Positions 51,236-59,385 of a DNA stretch of 64,000 bases are shown piece by piece. Numbering within the stretch: position 1 is the first letter of the stretch; each line of letters starts with the position of its first letter. Under the pieces are notes generated by a model, which saw nothing but the letters and a program-made list of their open reading frames with translations, was not told the origin of the DNA and made no database searches. This DNA is from Hymenobacter metallilatus (GTDB lineage Bacteria > Bacteroidota > Bacteroidia > Cytophagales > Hymenobacteraceae). The position numbers were made by a program, and so were the translations under genes. Location: contig NZ_RWIS01000005.1 in the NCBI RefSeq assembly GCF_003944705.1, positions 1-64,000 of the forward strand, given 5' to 3'.

Positions 51236-53074
51236 ATGCTCCGACTTCTACTGGCTGTTTTTTGCTGTAGCATGGTGCAGGTAGCCTGGGGCGCCGCTGC
51301 CGGCTCCCGGGCCGATAGTTTGCAGCGGCTGCTGACGGCCTCCCGCCCCGATACCAACCGGGTGCAGCTGCTGATTCAACTGGCCTGGGAGCGCACCGAC
51401 GACAACCCCCTTAAAGGAATAGAATACGGACAGCAGGGGCTGCGGCTGGCCCGGCAGCTACGCTTCCGCTCGGGCGAGTGCCGGGCACTGCTGATGCTGG
51501 GCTGGGCCTTCATGCGCACCGGTAACTATGCCACTGCCATTCAAACTCAGGTTACGGCCCGGCGGCTGGCCCAACGCATCGGGTACGCCGGTGGTGTGAT
51601 TCATGCCGATAACGCCCTGGGATATGCCCACCTGGAGCAGGGGAACCAGCAATTGTCCCTGCGCTATTTTCGTCGGGCTGTGGCTCTGGCCAAGAAGCAC
51701 CACGATATTGTGTTGCTCACGCCCATTCTGGGCAATATTGGCCGGGCCCACCTGGAGCTGGGGCACCCCGATTCGGCCTGGTACTACACCTGGCGCGGCT
51801 ACGAGCTGGACCTGCAGCAGCATGATGCCCATAGTGAAATAGGCGACTTGTCCATTCTGGGCGATATAGAAGCCCGGCGTGGCCACCCAAACCAGGCCCG
51901 CTACTTCTACCAGCGGGCCATTAGCCGGGCTGTTGGTATGCCAGTATCTTATGCTGTGAGTAGGGCCTACCTGGGGCTGGCCCGCCTGGCCCGCCACCAA
52001 CAGCCAACTGCGGCCCTGCGCTATGCGCGGCTGGCCTTGGCTGCGGGTCAGGCCGGGCGCTATGCCAAAGGCGTGTTTGAAGCCAGCGACTACCTGGCCG
52101 ATATATATGCCGACATGGGCAACAGTAAGGAGGCATACCGCTACCTGCGCGCCTCCGCTGCCACCCGCGACAGTCTGTTCAGTCAGTCGCGCATGACTCA
52201 GGTGCAGGCCCTGAGCTTCAGCGAGGAGCTGCATCAGCAAAAGCTGGCGGAAGAAGGCGAGCGGGCCGCTGCCCGCCGGTGGCAATTTGTGCTGGCCCTG
52301 GCCCTAGCTGGGGCCGTGCTGACGGCCGTGGTGGGGTATCTGCTGATCAGCCGGCGGCACCTGCGCCGGGAGGTGGAGTTTGTGCAGGAGCGCCAGCGCA
52401 TGGAGCGCCGCCACTCCAAGGCCATCCTGGATGCGGAGCAGAATGAGCGGCGGCGCGTTGGAGCCGATTTGCACGACAGCGTGGGCCAGCTGCTGAGTGC
52501 GGCCAAAATAACGCTGGGGGCGTTGCGCCGCCGCCTTTCCCTCACCGATGCCACTCACCAGGAGCTGTTTGGCAACTCCATGGACATGCTGGATGAGGCC
52601 GTGCGGGAGGTGCGCAGTATTTCGCACAACCTGGTGCCCACCACCTTTACGCGCCACGGCCTAGTGCAGGCCGTGCGCACCCTGCTTGACCGGCTGCGGC
52701 TGGGGCCCTGCCACCTGCAAATTCAACTGGAGGTAACCGGTCTGCAGGATCATCAGCTGGATTCAACCCTGGAAAATATCCTGTTCCGGATTCTGCAGGA
52801 GCTTATCCACAACGTTACCAAACATGCCCAAGCCACCGAGCTTATCGTGCGCCTCACGTGCCAACCAAGCGAGCTGCATATCAGCATCATCGATAACGGC
52901 GTGGGTTTCAACCCAGTGTTGCTGAAGGAGGGGGCAGGCATTGGCCTGCGCAATGTAGCCAGCCGGGTGGCCTACCTGAATGGGGAGCTTGCTATTTGCT
53001 CTGGTGAAGGTACCGGCACCAGTACTACCCTGAAAATTCCGCTGCGGGTGGGGCCAGCACCGGTTTTAGTGTAG
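51236..53074 (+). CDS. TPR-containing NarX-type sensor histidine kinase
   Basis: A 612-residue sensor kinase. After a signal sequence (MLRLLLAVFCCSMVQVAWG), residues about 40-320 are helical tetratricopeptide repeats (ALLMLGWAFMRTGNYATAIQ; ALGYAHLEQGNQQLSLRYFR), predicted periplasmic. One membrane helix lies at 350-372 (FVLALALAGAVLTAVVGYLL), then a coiled coil, a HisKA_3 domain with His413 in RVGADLHDSVGQLL, and the ATPase domain (ELIHNVTKHAQAT; DNGVGFNP; GAGIGLRNVASRV). Its partner is the LuxR-type regulator 149 bases downstream. The signal sensed is unknown. Confidence 0.93.
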   Translation: MLRLLLAVFCCSMVQVAWGAAAGSRADSLQRLLTASRPDTNRVQLLIQLAWERTDDNPLKGIEYGQQGLRLARQLRFRSGECRALLMLGWAFMRTGNYATAIQTQVTARRLAQRIGYAGGVIHADNALGYAHLEQGNQQLSLRYFRRAVALAKKHHDIVLLTPILGNIGRAHLELGHPDSAWYYTWRGYELDLQQHDAHSEIGDLSILGDIEARRGHPNQARYFYQRAISRAVGMPVSYAVSRAYLGLARLARHQQPTAALRYARLALAAGQAGRYAKGVFEASDYLADIYADMGNSKEAYRYLRASAATRDSLFSQSRMTQVQALSFSEELHQQKLAEEGERAAARRWQFVLALALAGAVLTAVVGYLLISRRHLRREVEFVQERQRMERRHSKAILDAEQNERRRVGADLHDSVGQLLSAAKITLGALRRRLSLTDATHQELFGNSMDMLDEAVREVRSISHNLVPTTFTRHGLVQAVRTLLDRLRLGPCHLQIQLEVTGLQDHQLDSTLENILFRILQELIHNVTKHAQATELIVRLTCQPSELHISIIDNGVGFNPVLLKEGAGIGLRNVASRVAYLNGELAICSGEGTGTSTTLKIPLRVGPAPVLV

Positions 53075-53222
53075 ATTTGCCGTTCCCGGCTGCCACCAGT
53101 ACCCGGCCGCCGGCCTACTATACAGCAGTTTGCTATATTTAGTATAGAAGATAGGTGCGGTACCTTTTGCCCTTGCTCCAGCTCCTGCCGGACTATTTTG
53201 CTCTTTCTGCTTCCCACACCGT

Positions 53223-53891
53223 ATGGCACACCCCTTATCTGAACAAGAAACCATTCCAGTACTGCTGGTCGACGACCATCCGGTAATTGTGGAGGGGATT
53301 AAGATGATGCTACGCCCGGAAACCGACTTGCAGGTGGTGCTGCAGGCCAACAGCGGGGCCGATGCCCTGCGGCTGCTGCCTGCCCACCCGGAAATACGGG
53401 TGGCCGTACTGGACCTGAACATGCCTGAAATGACGGGGGTGGAGCTGGCCCGGGCCATTCGGACTACCTGGCCCACCATTCGTGTCCTGATTCTGAGTAT
53501 GTTTCACGACCATGCTACGGTGGCCGAGGTACTGGAAGCCGGCGGCTCAGGTTATATTCTGAAAACGGCCAGTCGGGCGGAGCTGAGCACGGCTATCCGG
53601 CAAGTAGCTGCGGGCCAGAATTACTTCAGTCAGGATGTAGCCGATACCCTGCTCCAGAACCTGCAGATACCAGCTTCCATTCAGGCTAAGCGGGCGGTAG
53701 AGCTTACGGGCCGGGAGCAGGAAATTCTGCAGCTGATAGCCCAGGAGTATTCCAATCAAGCTATAGCGGAGGCGCTCTTTATCAGTGAGCGGACCGTGGA
53801 AACTCATCGGCGTAACCTGTTCACGAAAACCAACTCCAAGTCGGTGGTTGGGCTTATTCAATATGCGCTTAAGCACAAGCTTATTCACTAA
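53223..53891 (+). CDS. NarL/LuxR-family response regulator
   Basis: A 222-residue cytosolic transcription regulator. The receiver domain begins VLLVDDHPVIVEGIKMML; the phosphorylation site is Asp64 in VAVLDLNMPEMTG and the conserved Lys114 is in GYILKTASR. The C-terminal LuxR helix-turn-helix covers about 155-222 (LTGREQEILQLIAQEYSNQA; FISERTVETHRRNLF). It pairs with the TPR kinase just upstream; the 148-base gap may hold a separate promoter. Targets are unknown. Confidence 0.95.
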   Translation: MAHPLSEQETIPVLLVDDHPVIVEGIKMMLRPETDLQVVLQANSGADALRLLPAHPEIRVAVLDLNMPEMTGVELARAIRTTWPTIRVLILSMFHDHATVAEVLEAGGSGYILKTASRAELSTAIRQVAAGQNYFSQDVADTLLQNLQIPASIQAKRAVELTGREQEILQLIAQEYSNQAIAEALFISERTVETHRRNLFTKTNSKSVVGLIQYALKHKLIH

Positions 53892-54270
53892 TATCTTGGC
53901 TGGTTTATAGTGGGAGTAGGGTAGGCCGCCGCCGTGTGGTTGTCTGGGGTAGTAGTAACAGGGCGCAGCACTGAGCCGGGGGAAGCGTGTAGCCATGCAC
54001 AAGAGCAGGCCGGCTGCTGAAGTAGGCTACGGGCGCAATACGAGCAGTTTAGTAGGGCTAAACCGAGGTAAGCTCACTTGGGGCCGGAAGGGGTATATCC
54101 GTACTGGTACGGAGGTAAAAATCAGGGCTGCTACTTATTTACTTATATAGGGTAAAAAATATACCTTAGCATCGTTCAATCAAATGATAATATCTTTATA
54201 TTACATCAACCAATAGCTCCATTACCAAGCTCTGTTTCAGTCATTTCCTCTTTCACCTCACTTTGCAGCC
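53892..54270. other. 379-bp gene-free interval with AT-rich 3' half
   Basis: No credible ORF was seen. A small perfect inverted repeat, TCCGTAC-TG-GTACGGA, lies at 54098-54113. From about 54125 the sequence becomes AT-rich and contains TATACCTTAG and AATATCTTTATATTACATC, weak matches to the Bacteroidota -7 element, suggesting a promoter or 5' leader for the small ORF that follows. Confidence 0.45.
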
Positions 54271-54501
54271 GTGTCGAAACGTTTAACCCCTAACGAAAAG
54301 CAGACCATGCCATCAAAAATCCTCTCCTTCATCTGCCATGTACCCGGCATGGCTCCCGGTACCTATCCAGCCGTACCAACCACAACCAGCACCCATCGGC
54401 CTGCAGAGCGCAGAACCGAAACCAAACAGGCCGGCGGACATTTCACGGCCATCTACGAAAACGACCGGTTTGTACGGTTCAAGTACATTAATAATAATTA
54501 G
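54271..54501 (+). CDS. Small protein of unknown function
   Basis: A 76-residue ORF with a GTG start; the ATG at 54307 (MPSKILSFICHVPG) would give 64 residues. The sequence is basic and proline/threonine-rich in the middle and ends FTAIYENDRFVRFKYINNN, which looks like a short beta structure. No family is recognised. Support for its being real comes from the AT-rich promoter-like region in front and a good terminator about 90 bases after the stop. Codon use is less GC3-rich than in neighbours. Confidence 0.45.
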   Translation: MSKRLTPNEKQTMPSKILSFICHVPGMAPGTYPAVPTTTSTHRPAERRTETKQAGGHFTAIYENDRFVRFKYINNN

Positions 54502-54591
54502 GGCATAGCTCGTGCATGAATAATTATCCTGAGCAAGACGGCTGGCGGCCGTGGTTGCGTAGGAGCTTATGGTATAGGCTTTCGTACTAAG

Positions 54592-54625
54592 AGGCGCTGC
54601 ACTTTCGTTAGGGAAGGCAGCGCCT
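54592..54625 (+). terminator. Rho-independent terminator
   Basis: AGGCGCTGC pairs with GCAGCGCCT and is followed by TTTT, placing it as the terminator of the small ORF, 70 bases before the OmpA-type gene. Confidence 0.75.
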
Positions 54626-54695
54626 TTTGCGTGCTGGCCGGCACCGGGCCCGGCATTTCGCCTAACTTGCGCCCCGGTTCATCCGTTTTGCGTGC

Positions 54696-56744
54696 ATGAT
54701 TACTTTGCTGGTTCGCGCCACGGCGCCGTGGATAGTGTTGCTGTGTTTGTGGGTTACTGTTCCGGGGCGTGCTCAAACGGCCTTTATTCCTGACGAAAAT
54801 GCCTGGTACGGGGTAGTAGCGCGCAGCAGTGGCCGCTCCCTGGATGTGGCTAATGCCTCGGCCGAAGCTGGGGCCGCCACCGTGCAGTGGGAGTTTACGC
54901 ACGCCAACAGCCAGCAGTGGCGCTTTGTGCCGGCCGCTAAAGGCAGTGATTTTTATCGGGTGGAAGTGCGTCACAGTGGTAAGTGCCTCACGCTGGAAAA
55001 GCCTGACGAGAATGCCCCCCTGGTGCAGCGCCCCTGGACCGGCAGCTTCTACCAGCAGTGGAAGCTAGTGCCCTCGGGCCCCTTGGGCAGCTTTATGCTC
55101 ATTAGCCGGGGCAACGATAAGTGCGCTGCCCTGGCCGCGGCCGATAAGTTTAATGGTACGCCGGTAGTTGGCCAGCGGGTGCAGAACCGCGCGACCCAAC
55201 AGTGGAAGCTCTTTAAACTGCGCCTGAACGTGGACCCCACCCAACCTGGCTTTGGCCCGCCCGAGCCACTACTGAGCCTGAACACTACTACCGGTAACGA
55301 GCTGCAGCCCGTGGTTTCGCCCGATGGTGCTACCCTCTACTTCAGCCGCACCCGCTACAGCGGCAACAAGGAGGGTGTTACCGAATCGGGCGACATCTGG
55401 ATGAGCACCTCGGCCAACAACGGCCGTACCTGGGCCCCGGCTACCCGCCTCGATGCCCTGAACACCACCCAGAACAATGGAGTAATGGCCGTGGTACACG
55501 ACGGCCGCACCCTGCTGGTACGCGGCGACTACCAGCGCGACGGCACGTTTCGGGACGAGGGCGTGAGCCGGGTAGAGCGGGCGGCCACCGGCAAAAACAG
55601 TAAACCCGTTGCCGTGGAAGTGGCCAACTATTACTCAGCTGGCCCGGCCACTTCGTTTTTCATGACCTCCGACGAGCAGATCCTGCTGCTGAGCCTGGAG
55701 CGGGGCGACTCGCAGGGGGCCAACGACCTGTACGTGAGCCGCCCCACCACTGATGGCCTCTGGACGGAGCCCTTCAACCTGGGCGGGGTGGTGAATTCGC
55801 CGGGGTTTGAGTTTGCGCCCTGGCTGGCCCCCGATGGCAAAACCCTGTACTTCAGTTCCTACGGCCACGCCGGCTACGGCAGTGCCGATATTTTTGTGAC
55901 CACCCGCCTCGACGAAACCTGGACGCGCTGGACGGAGCCCCGCAACCTGGGTGCCCCCCTCAACGGCCCCGGCTTCGATGCCTACCTCAGCCTGACGGCC
56001 GACGGCAAGCAGGCTTATTACGCCTCCTCGCGCACGGCCAACGGACCCGCCGACCTGTTCCGGACGCCCACCGGCGTGCTGCCTGCCCCCGATACGACCA
56101 GGCCAGCCCCCACCGAGCCCGTAGCGCCCGTGGTGGCAGCCCGTTCCCTGCTAACGGGTACTACCCTGGATGCCAAAACGCGCAAGCCTTTGGTAGCAGA
56201 GGTGAAAATCATGCGACTGGATGAAAACATCGTGTTCAACGCCACCGCCCGCACCGATGCCTCGGCCGGTGCCTATCAGTTTTCGGTGCCGCCCGGCCGC
56301 TACCGCCTGCAGGCTACTCGCCCCGGCTACCTGACCGCCACCGACACCATCCGGGTGGCTGGCTCGCGCAGCGTAGAGCTGACGCTGGTGCCCGCCGCCG
56401 TGGGCTCTAGTTTGGAACTGCCCACGCTGATTTTCGCGCAGGGCAAATTCACGCTGCTCCCGGCCTCTTACACCGAGCTGAACCGCCTGGCCCGCACCCT
56501 GCAGGATAACCCCACGGTAAACATCCGGCTGGAAGGCCACACCGACAACCAGGGCCGGGCCGACCTGAACGTGAAGCTCTCCGAAGAGCGGGTGGCCGAA
56601 GTAAAGCGCTATTTGGTAACCCGCGGCGTGGCGGAAACCCGCATCAGCACGGTAGGCTACGGGGGCAGCCGCCCACGCGCCGCCAACGACCGGGAAGAAA
56701 CCCGTAAACTCAACCGTCGGGTAGAGTTTACCATCGTGAAGTAA
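54696..56744 (+). CDS. OmpA-family protein with ricin-type lectin and PD40 propeller domains
   Basis: A 682-residue envelope protein. The N terminus is a signal sequence; residues about 28-172 look like a ricin-type beta-trefoil (AWYGVVARSSGRSLDVANAS; FNGTPVVGQRVQNRATQQWK). PD40/WD-like repeats follow at about 185-450 (LQPVVSPDGATLYFSRTRYS; FAPWLAPDGKTLYFSSYGHA), then a carboxypeptidase-regulatory-like sandwich (about 485-560) and a C-terminal OmpA peptidoglycan-binding domain (IRLEGHTDNQGRADLN; KLNRRVEFTIVK). The PD40-OmpA pairing is common in Bacteroidota; a ricin-type lectin in front is less usual. It probably links peptidoglycan to a glycan or protein partner. The next gene starts 16 bases later. 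Confidence 0.9.
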   Translation: MITLLVRATAPWIVLLCLWVTVPGRAQTAFIPDENAWYGVVARSSGRSLDVANASAEAGAATVQWEFTHANSQQWRFVPAAKGSDFYRVEVRHSGKCLTLEKPDENAPLVQRPWTGSFYQQWKLVPSGPLGSFMLISRGNDKCAALAAADKFNGTPVVGQRVQNRATQQWKLFKLRLNVDPTQPGFGPPEPLLSLNTTTGNELQPVVSPDGATLYFSRTRYSGNKEGVTESGDIWMSTSANNGRTWAPATRLDALNTTQNNGVMAVVHDGRTLLVRGDYQRDGTFRDEGVSRVERAATGKNSKPVAVEVANYYSAGPATSFFMTSDEQILLLSLERGDSQGANDLYVSRPTTDGLWTEPFNLGGVVNSPGFEFAPWLAPDGKTLYFSSYGHAGYGSADIFVTTRLDETWTRWTEPRNLGAPLNGPGFDAYLSLTADGKQAYYASSRTANGPADLFRTPTGVLPAPDTTRPAPTEPVAPVVAARSLLTGTTLDAKTRKPLVAEVKIMRLDENIVFNATARTDASAGAYQFSVPPGRYRLQATRPGYLTATDTIRVAGSRSVELTLVPAAVGSSLELPTLIFAQGKFTLLPASYTELNRLARTLQDNPTVNIRLEGHTDNQGRADLNVKLSEERVAEVKRYLVTRGVAETRISTVGYGGSRPRAANDREETRKLNRRVEFTIVK

Positions 56745-56760
56745 CCCTTTTCAGCAAGTT

Positions 56761-57681
56761 ATGCGTGCTCTGATTCGCCGGGAACTACAGCTGCTGGATT
56801 TGCCCTCGGCTTCCGGGGTGGAAATCGTGCAGGAGGTGGCCTACATCATCGGCGACGATTCGCCCTTTCTGTATCAGCTGAATGCTGCCACGCTGGCCGG
56901 CGGTGGCCGCACGGCGCTGTTCGAAACCGCGCACTTCAGCTCGGGCCGGATTCCGAAAGACGTAAAGCTGGACCTGGAGTGCTTAACGGCGCTTACCACA
57001 CCGGCCGGCGAAACCGGATTGCTGGTGCTGGGCTCGGGGGCTACTGCCCTGCGAGAACAAGGATTCTGGGTGCCGCTGCCGGTAGCTGGCTCAGGAGCCG
57101 GTACGGTGTATCCGCTGGGCCTCAGTGGCCTGTACACGGCCCTGCGTGCCCTGCTGCCCAGTGGCATTGTGCTGAACCTGGAGGCAGCCACCGCCACCGA
57201 AACTGAGTTGCTGCTGTTTCAGCGGACGGTGGGGGCGGCCAGCGGCAACATGCTGTTCCGGCTGCCACTGGCGGCTACCTGGGCCTACCTCCACCACCAG
57301 ACCACCCAGCTACCCGCCGTGCATCGGCAGTTGTTCGAATTACCCGTTATCGACGGCAAGCCCGCCGGGTTTTCGGGCGCAAGCTGGGGTGCGGGGCAGG
57401 TATTTGTGACGGCCTCGGTGGAAGATACCCAGGATGCTGTGCTGGATGGAGCTGTGTTGGGCTCCTTTGTGGGCGTGCTGCAGCTAGGCAGCCCCGGGCA
57501 CCGCACGGTAGTACCCGTTACCCTGGCCCAACTGGCCTGGGCCGATGGCCGGCCGTACCGGGGCAAGGTGGAGGGAGTAGCGGTGCTGCGGCCGCTGGCG
57601 GCCGGCCACTACGAGCTGCTGCTGGTGACGGATGATGATGCGGGCGGCTCCACCGCCGTCACGGTAGAGCTAACTATGTAA
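56761..57681 (+). CDS. Uncharacterised protein, probably beta-propeller-like (DUF6929-type)
   Basis: A 306-residue protein without a signal peptide. It opens with IRRELQLLDLPSASGVEIVQ and YIIGDDSPFLYQLNAA, and repeats strand-turn-strand blocks such as GLLVLGSGATALREQGFWVP, NLEAATATETELLLFQRTVG and VFVTASVEDTQDAVLDG, which suggests a propeller. It resembles proteins labelled DUF6929 in Hymenobacter-type genomes, though that name is from memory. It starts 16 bases after the OmpA-type gene, so the two are probably cotranscribed. No function is known. Confidence 0.72.
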   Translation: MRALIRRELQLLDLPSASGVEIVQEVAYIIGDDSPFLYQLNAATLAGGGRTALFETAHFSSGRIPKDVKLDLECLTALTTPAGETGLLVLGSGATALREQGFWVPLPVAGSGAGTVYPLGLSGLYTALRALLPSGIVLNLEAATATETELLLFQRTVGAASGNMLFRLPLAATWAYLHHQTTQLPAVHRQLFELPVIDGKPAGFSGASWGAGQVFVTASVEDTQDAVLDGAVLGSFVGVLQLGSPGHRTVVPVTLAQLAWADGRPYRGKVEGVAVLRPLAAGHYELLLVTDDDAGGSTAVTVELTM

Positions 57682-57804
57682 GCTGCCCGCGACCCGCTTG
57701 GGGCAGGAAGGAATAAGCCCGGTTACGCCAGCTGGTCAGGGAATTAAATGGCGGCAGGGAGTGTTTTTCGGGCACTGGTTTTTCGGGATGAAAAACCTGC
57801 CTGT

Positions 57805-58104
57805 ATGCTACCCAAGCCACCTCGTATGATCTTGTTTGCCACCCGTTTTCTTTACCCCGTTAGTGCCGTTACGCTGCAGGAGCAGCAGGGCATTTTGCCC
57901 GCCGAGTTTTTACAGACTGTTCAGCAGCTGCGGCCTTTCCTGGAAAAGGAGAAGGCCTACGGAGAAATCTGTTCTACTACGGCTACCTCGTCCCGGGGCC
58001 GACTCCTCACGCTTGCCTACCGCAAAACATACTCGCCCGAGCAAGGCTTCGTGGTGGAGATTCTGGACGCTCAGGTAGTGCCTCCGGTGGCCAAAGCCGC
58101 GTAA
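57805..58104 (+). CDS. Small protein of unknown function
   Basis: A 99-residue protein (MLPKPPRMILFATRFLYPVS). It has a hydrophobic N-terminal strand, a helical middle (LQEQQGILPAEFLQTVQQLR) and an alternating C-terminal strand region (TYSPEQGFVVEILDAQVV). The track starts at 57748, and ATG 57826 is another choice; the exact start is unresolved. It has no signal peptide and no recognised family. It is followed by a type A palindrome. Confidence 0.5.
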   Translation: MLPKPPRMILFATRFLYPVSAVTLQEQQGILPAEFLQTVQQLRPFLEKEKAYGEICSTTATSSRGRLLTLAYRKTYSPEQGFVVEILDAQVVPPVAKAA

Positions 58105-58125
58105 GCAGGCACATTTAGAGGGACT

Positions 58126-58240
58126 TACAGTAGAACGTCGTGCTGAGCCCGTAGAAGCATCTCTCCCGCTTCGTTGCAATGCTAAAATATTGCCCTCGGT
58201 AGAGATGCTTCGGCTCCGCTCAGCATAACGTTCTACAGTA
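58126..58240. repeat. Intergenic palindrome, type A copy 3
   Basis: The outer arms TACAGTAGAACGTCGTGCTG and CAGCATAACGTTCTACAGTA pair imperfectly, and inside GAAGCATCTCT pairs with AGAGATGCTTC. It lies between convergent genes. Confidence 0.87.
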
Positions 58241-58262
58241 TAGAAAAGCCGTTGGGTAAGGC

Positions 58263-59333
58263 TCAGCGGCTTCGGCGCCAGATAAACCCGTCCAGTACGT
58301 AGTGAGTGGCTTGCGGAAGCGCTAGCAGCGGCACCAGCACTGCCAAGCCCCAGGAACTGGATACGGTCGGCAGCTGCTGCTGGAACCAGCCGAACACGGT
58401 AGCGTGCTCCCGCCAGACCAGTCCATCCCAGATGCCTTCTTCCAATAGGGCCAGGGCAGCTAGCAGTGCCAGAAAGAAAGCTACTCCATACCGGCCCTGC
58501 CACCACGTGCGGTGCCGTACGCTGGGTGCCGGCTGGCTGGTAGCCCAAACCAACGCCAGGTACGGAACCCCATGTGCCACCACGTTGAGCAGGGTGAAGG
58601 GTAAGTCGCCGTTGAGCAATACAATGCCTGCATACCAGGAAGTAACGGTACCGAGCAGCAACAGATTCCGGGGCCAGTTAACGTAGCCCGTGCAATACCA
58701 TTGCCGGCCTTCCTTTAGTACATACAGCCCGAGCAACCCCACGTAGCAGGCCGTTAGCAGGGCACGGCCACCGGGCCAGTCATACTGAACGAAGTCGCCC
58801 GCAACAAACCAGGTGAAATTGCGGGGCCTGGAGAGGTGCCACCACAGGAGCGGGTACAGAGTAGCTGCGTAAACCAGGCAGGTATCCAAGCGTTGGCTAA
58901 CACGGGAGGTGGTTGGTTCCAGGCGACTGTACAGCCGTAAAAATCCGTACTGCTGGCGGATGAAGTGGAAAACTGCGGCGTAGGCCAGTATCCGCCAAAA
59001 CCACAGGCCCCCGCCCAAGCTATGGAGTGCCACTCCGGCTGCATAGCAGCCTAGTGGCACCACCCAAAGCACCGTGCGAAACTGTCGGCGGCGCTGGGCA
59101 TCGAAGTACGTGCGAAACAACGTGCTGTACACATGCGCCACATCAATGAGCACCACCAGCACTACCCAGGCCCACACCGGCATCCGGGTGGAGTTATGAA
59201 AGGCCGATGGCAGCGCCGCTACCACCAGCAGTGCCAAGAAGGGCGGCCCCAGAATCCAGAGCCCATCAAACCCCACCGACCGAATCCAGGGCTGAGAGAA
59301 AGAAGTACGCGCAGGAACAGCAAACGGAGGCAT
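58263..59333 (-). CDS. Polytopic membrane protein with conserved histidines, function unknown
   Basis: A 356-residue protein with about eight or nine hydrophobic helices (ILGPPFLALLVVAALPSAFH; MPVWAWVVLVVLIDVAHVYS; LLTACYVGLLGLYVLKEG). Histidines sit at helix ends in positions that look deliberate: IDVAHVYSTLFRTYFD, AAVFHFIRQQYGFLRLY, NVVAHGVPYLALVWA and LPQATHYVLDGFIWRRS at the C terminus. This recalls membrane enzymes with a histidine-coordinated metal site, such as desaturase- or Blh-like proteins, but no clear family match is visible. It is a single gene flanked by a palindrome. Confidence 0.75.
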   Translation of the reverse strand: MPPFAVPARTSFSQPWIRSVGFDGLWILGPPFLALLVVAALPSAFHNSTRMPVWAWVVLVVLIDVAHVYSTLFRTYFDAQRRRQFRTVLWVVPLGCYAAGVALHSLGGGLWFWRILAYAAVFHFIRQQYGFLRLYSRLEPTTSRVSQRLDTCLVYAATLYPLLWWHLSRPRNFTWFVAGDFVQYDWPGGRALLTACYVGLLGLYVLKEGRQWYCTGYVNWPRNLLLLGTVTSWYAGIVLLNGDLPFTLLNVVAHGVPYLALVWATSQPAPSVRHRTWWQGRYGVAFFLALLAALALLEEGIWDGLVWREHATVFGWFQQQLPTVSSSWGLAVLVPLLALPQATHYVLDGFIWRRSR

Positions 59334-59385
59334 AGGGTAAACAGCAGGCAGCAGAGCTACCCCGAAAGTAATGGTTTCGGGTGGG

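Noticed and set aside
53100-53160. CTATAC/GTATAG repeat between the kinase and regulator genes as a promoter or operator
   Set aside because: The stem is only 6 bp and TTTG/TAnnTTTG spacing is poor, so it was not annotated.
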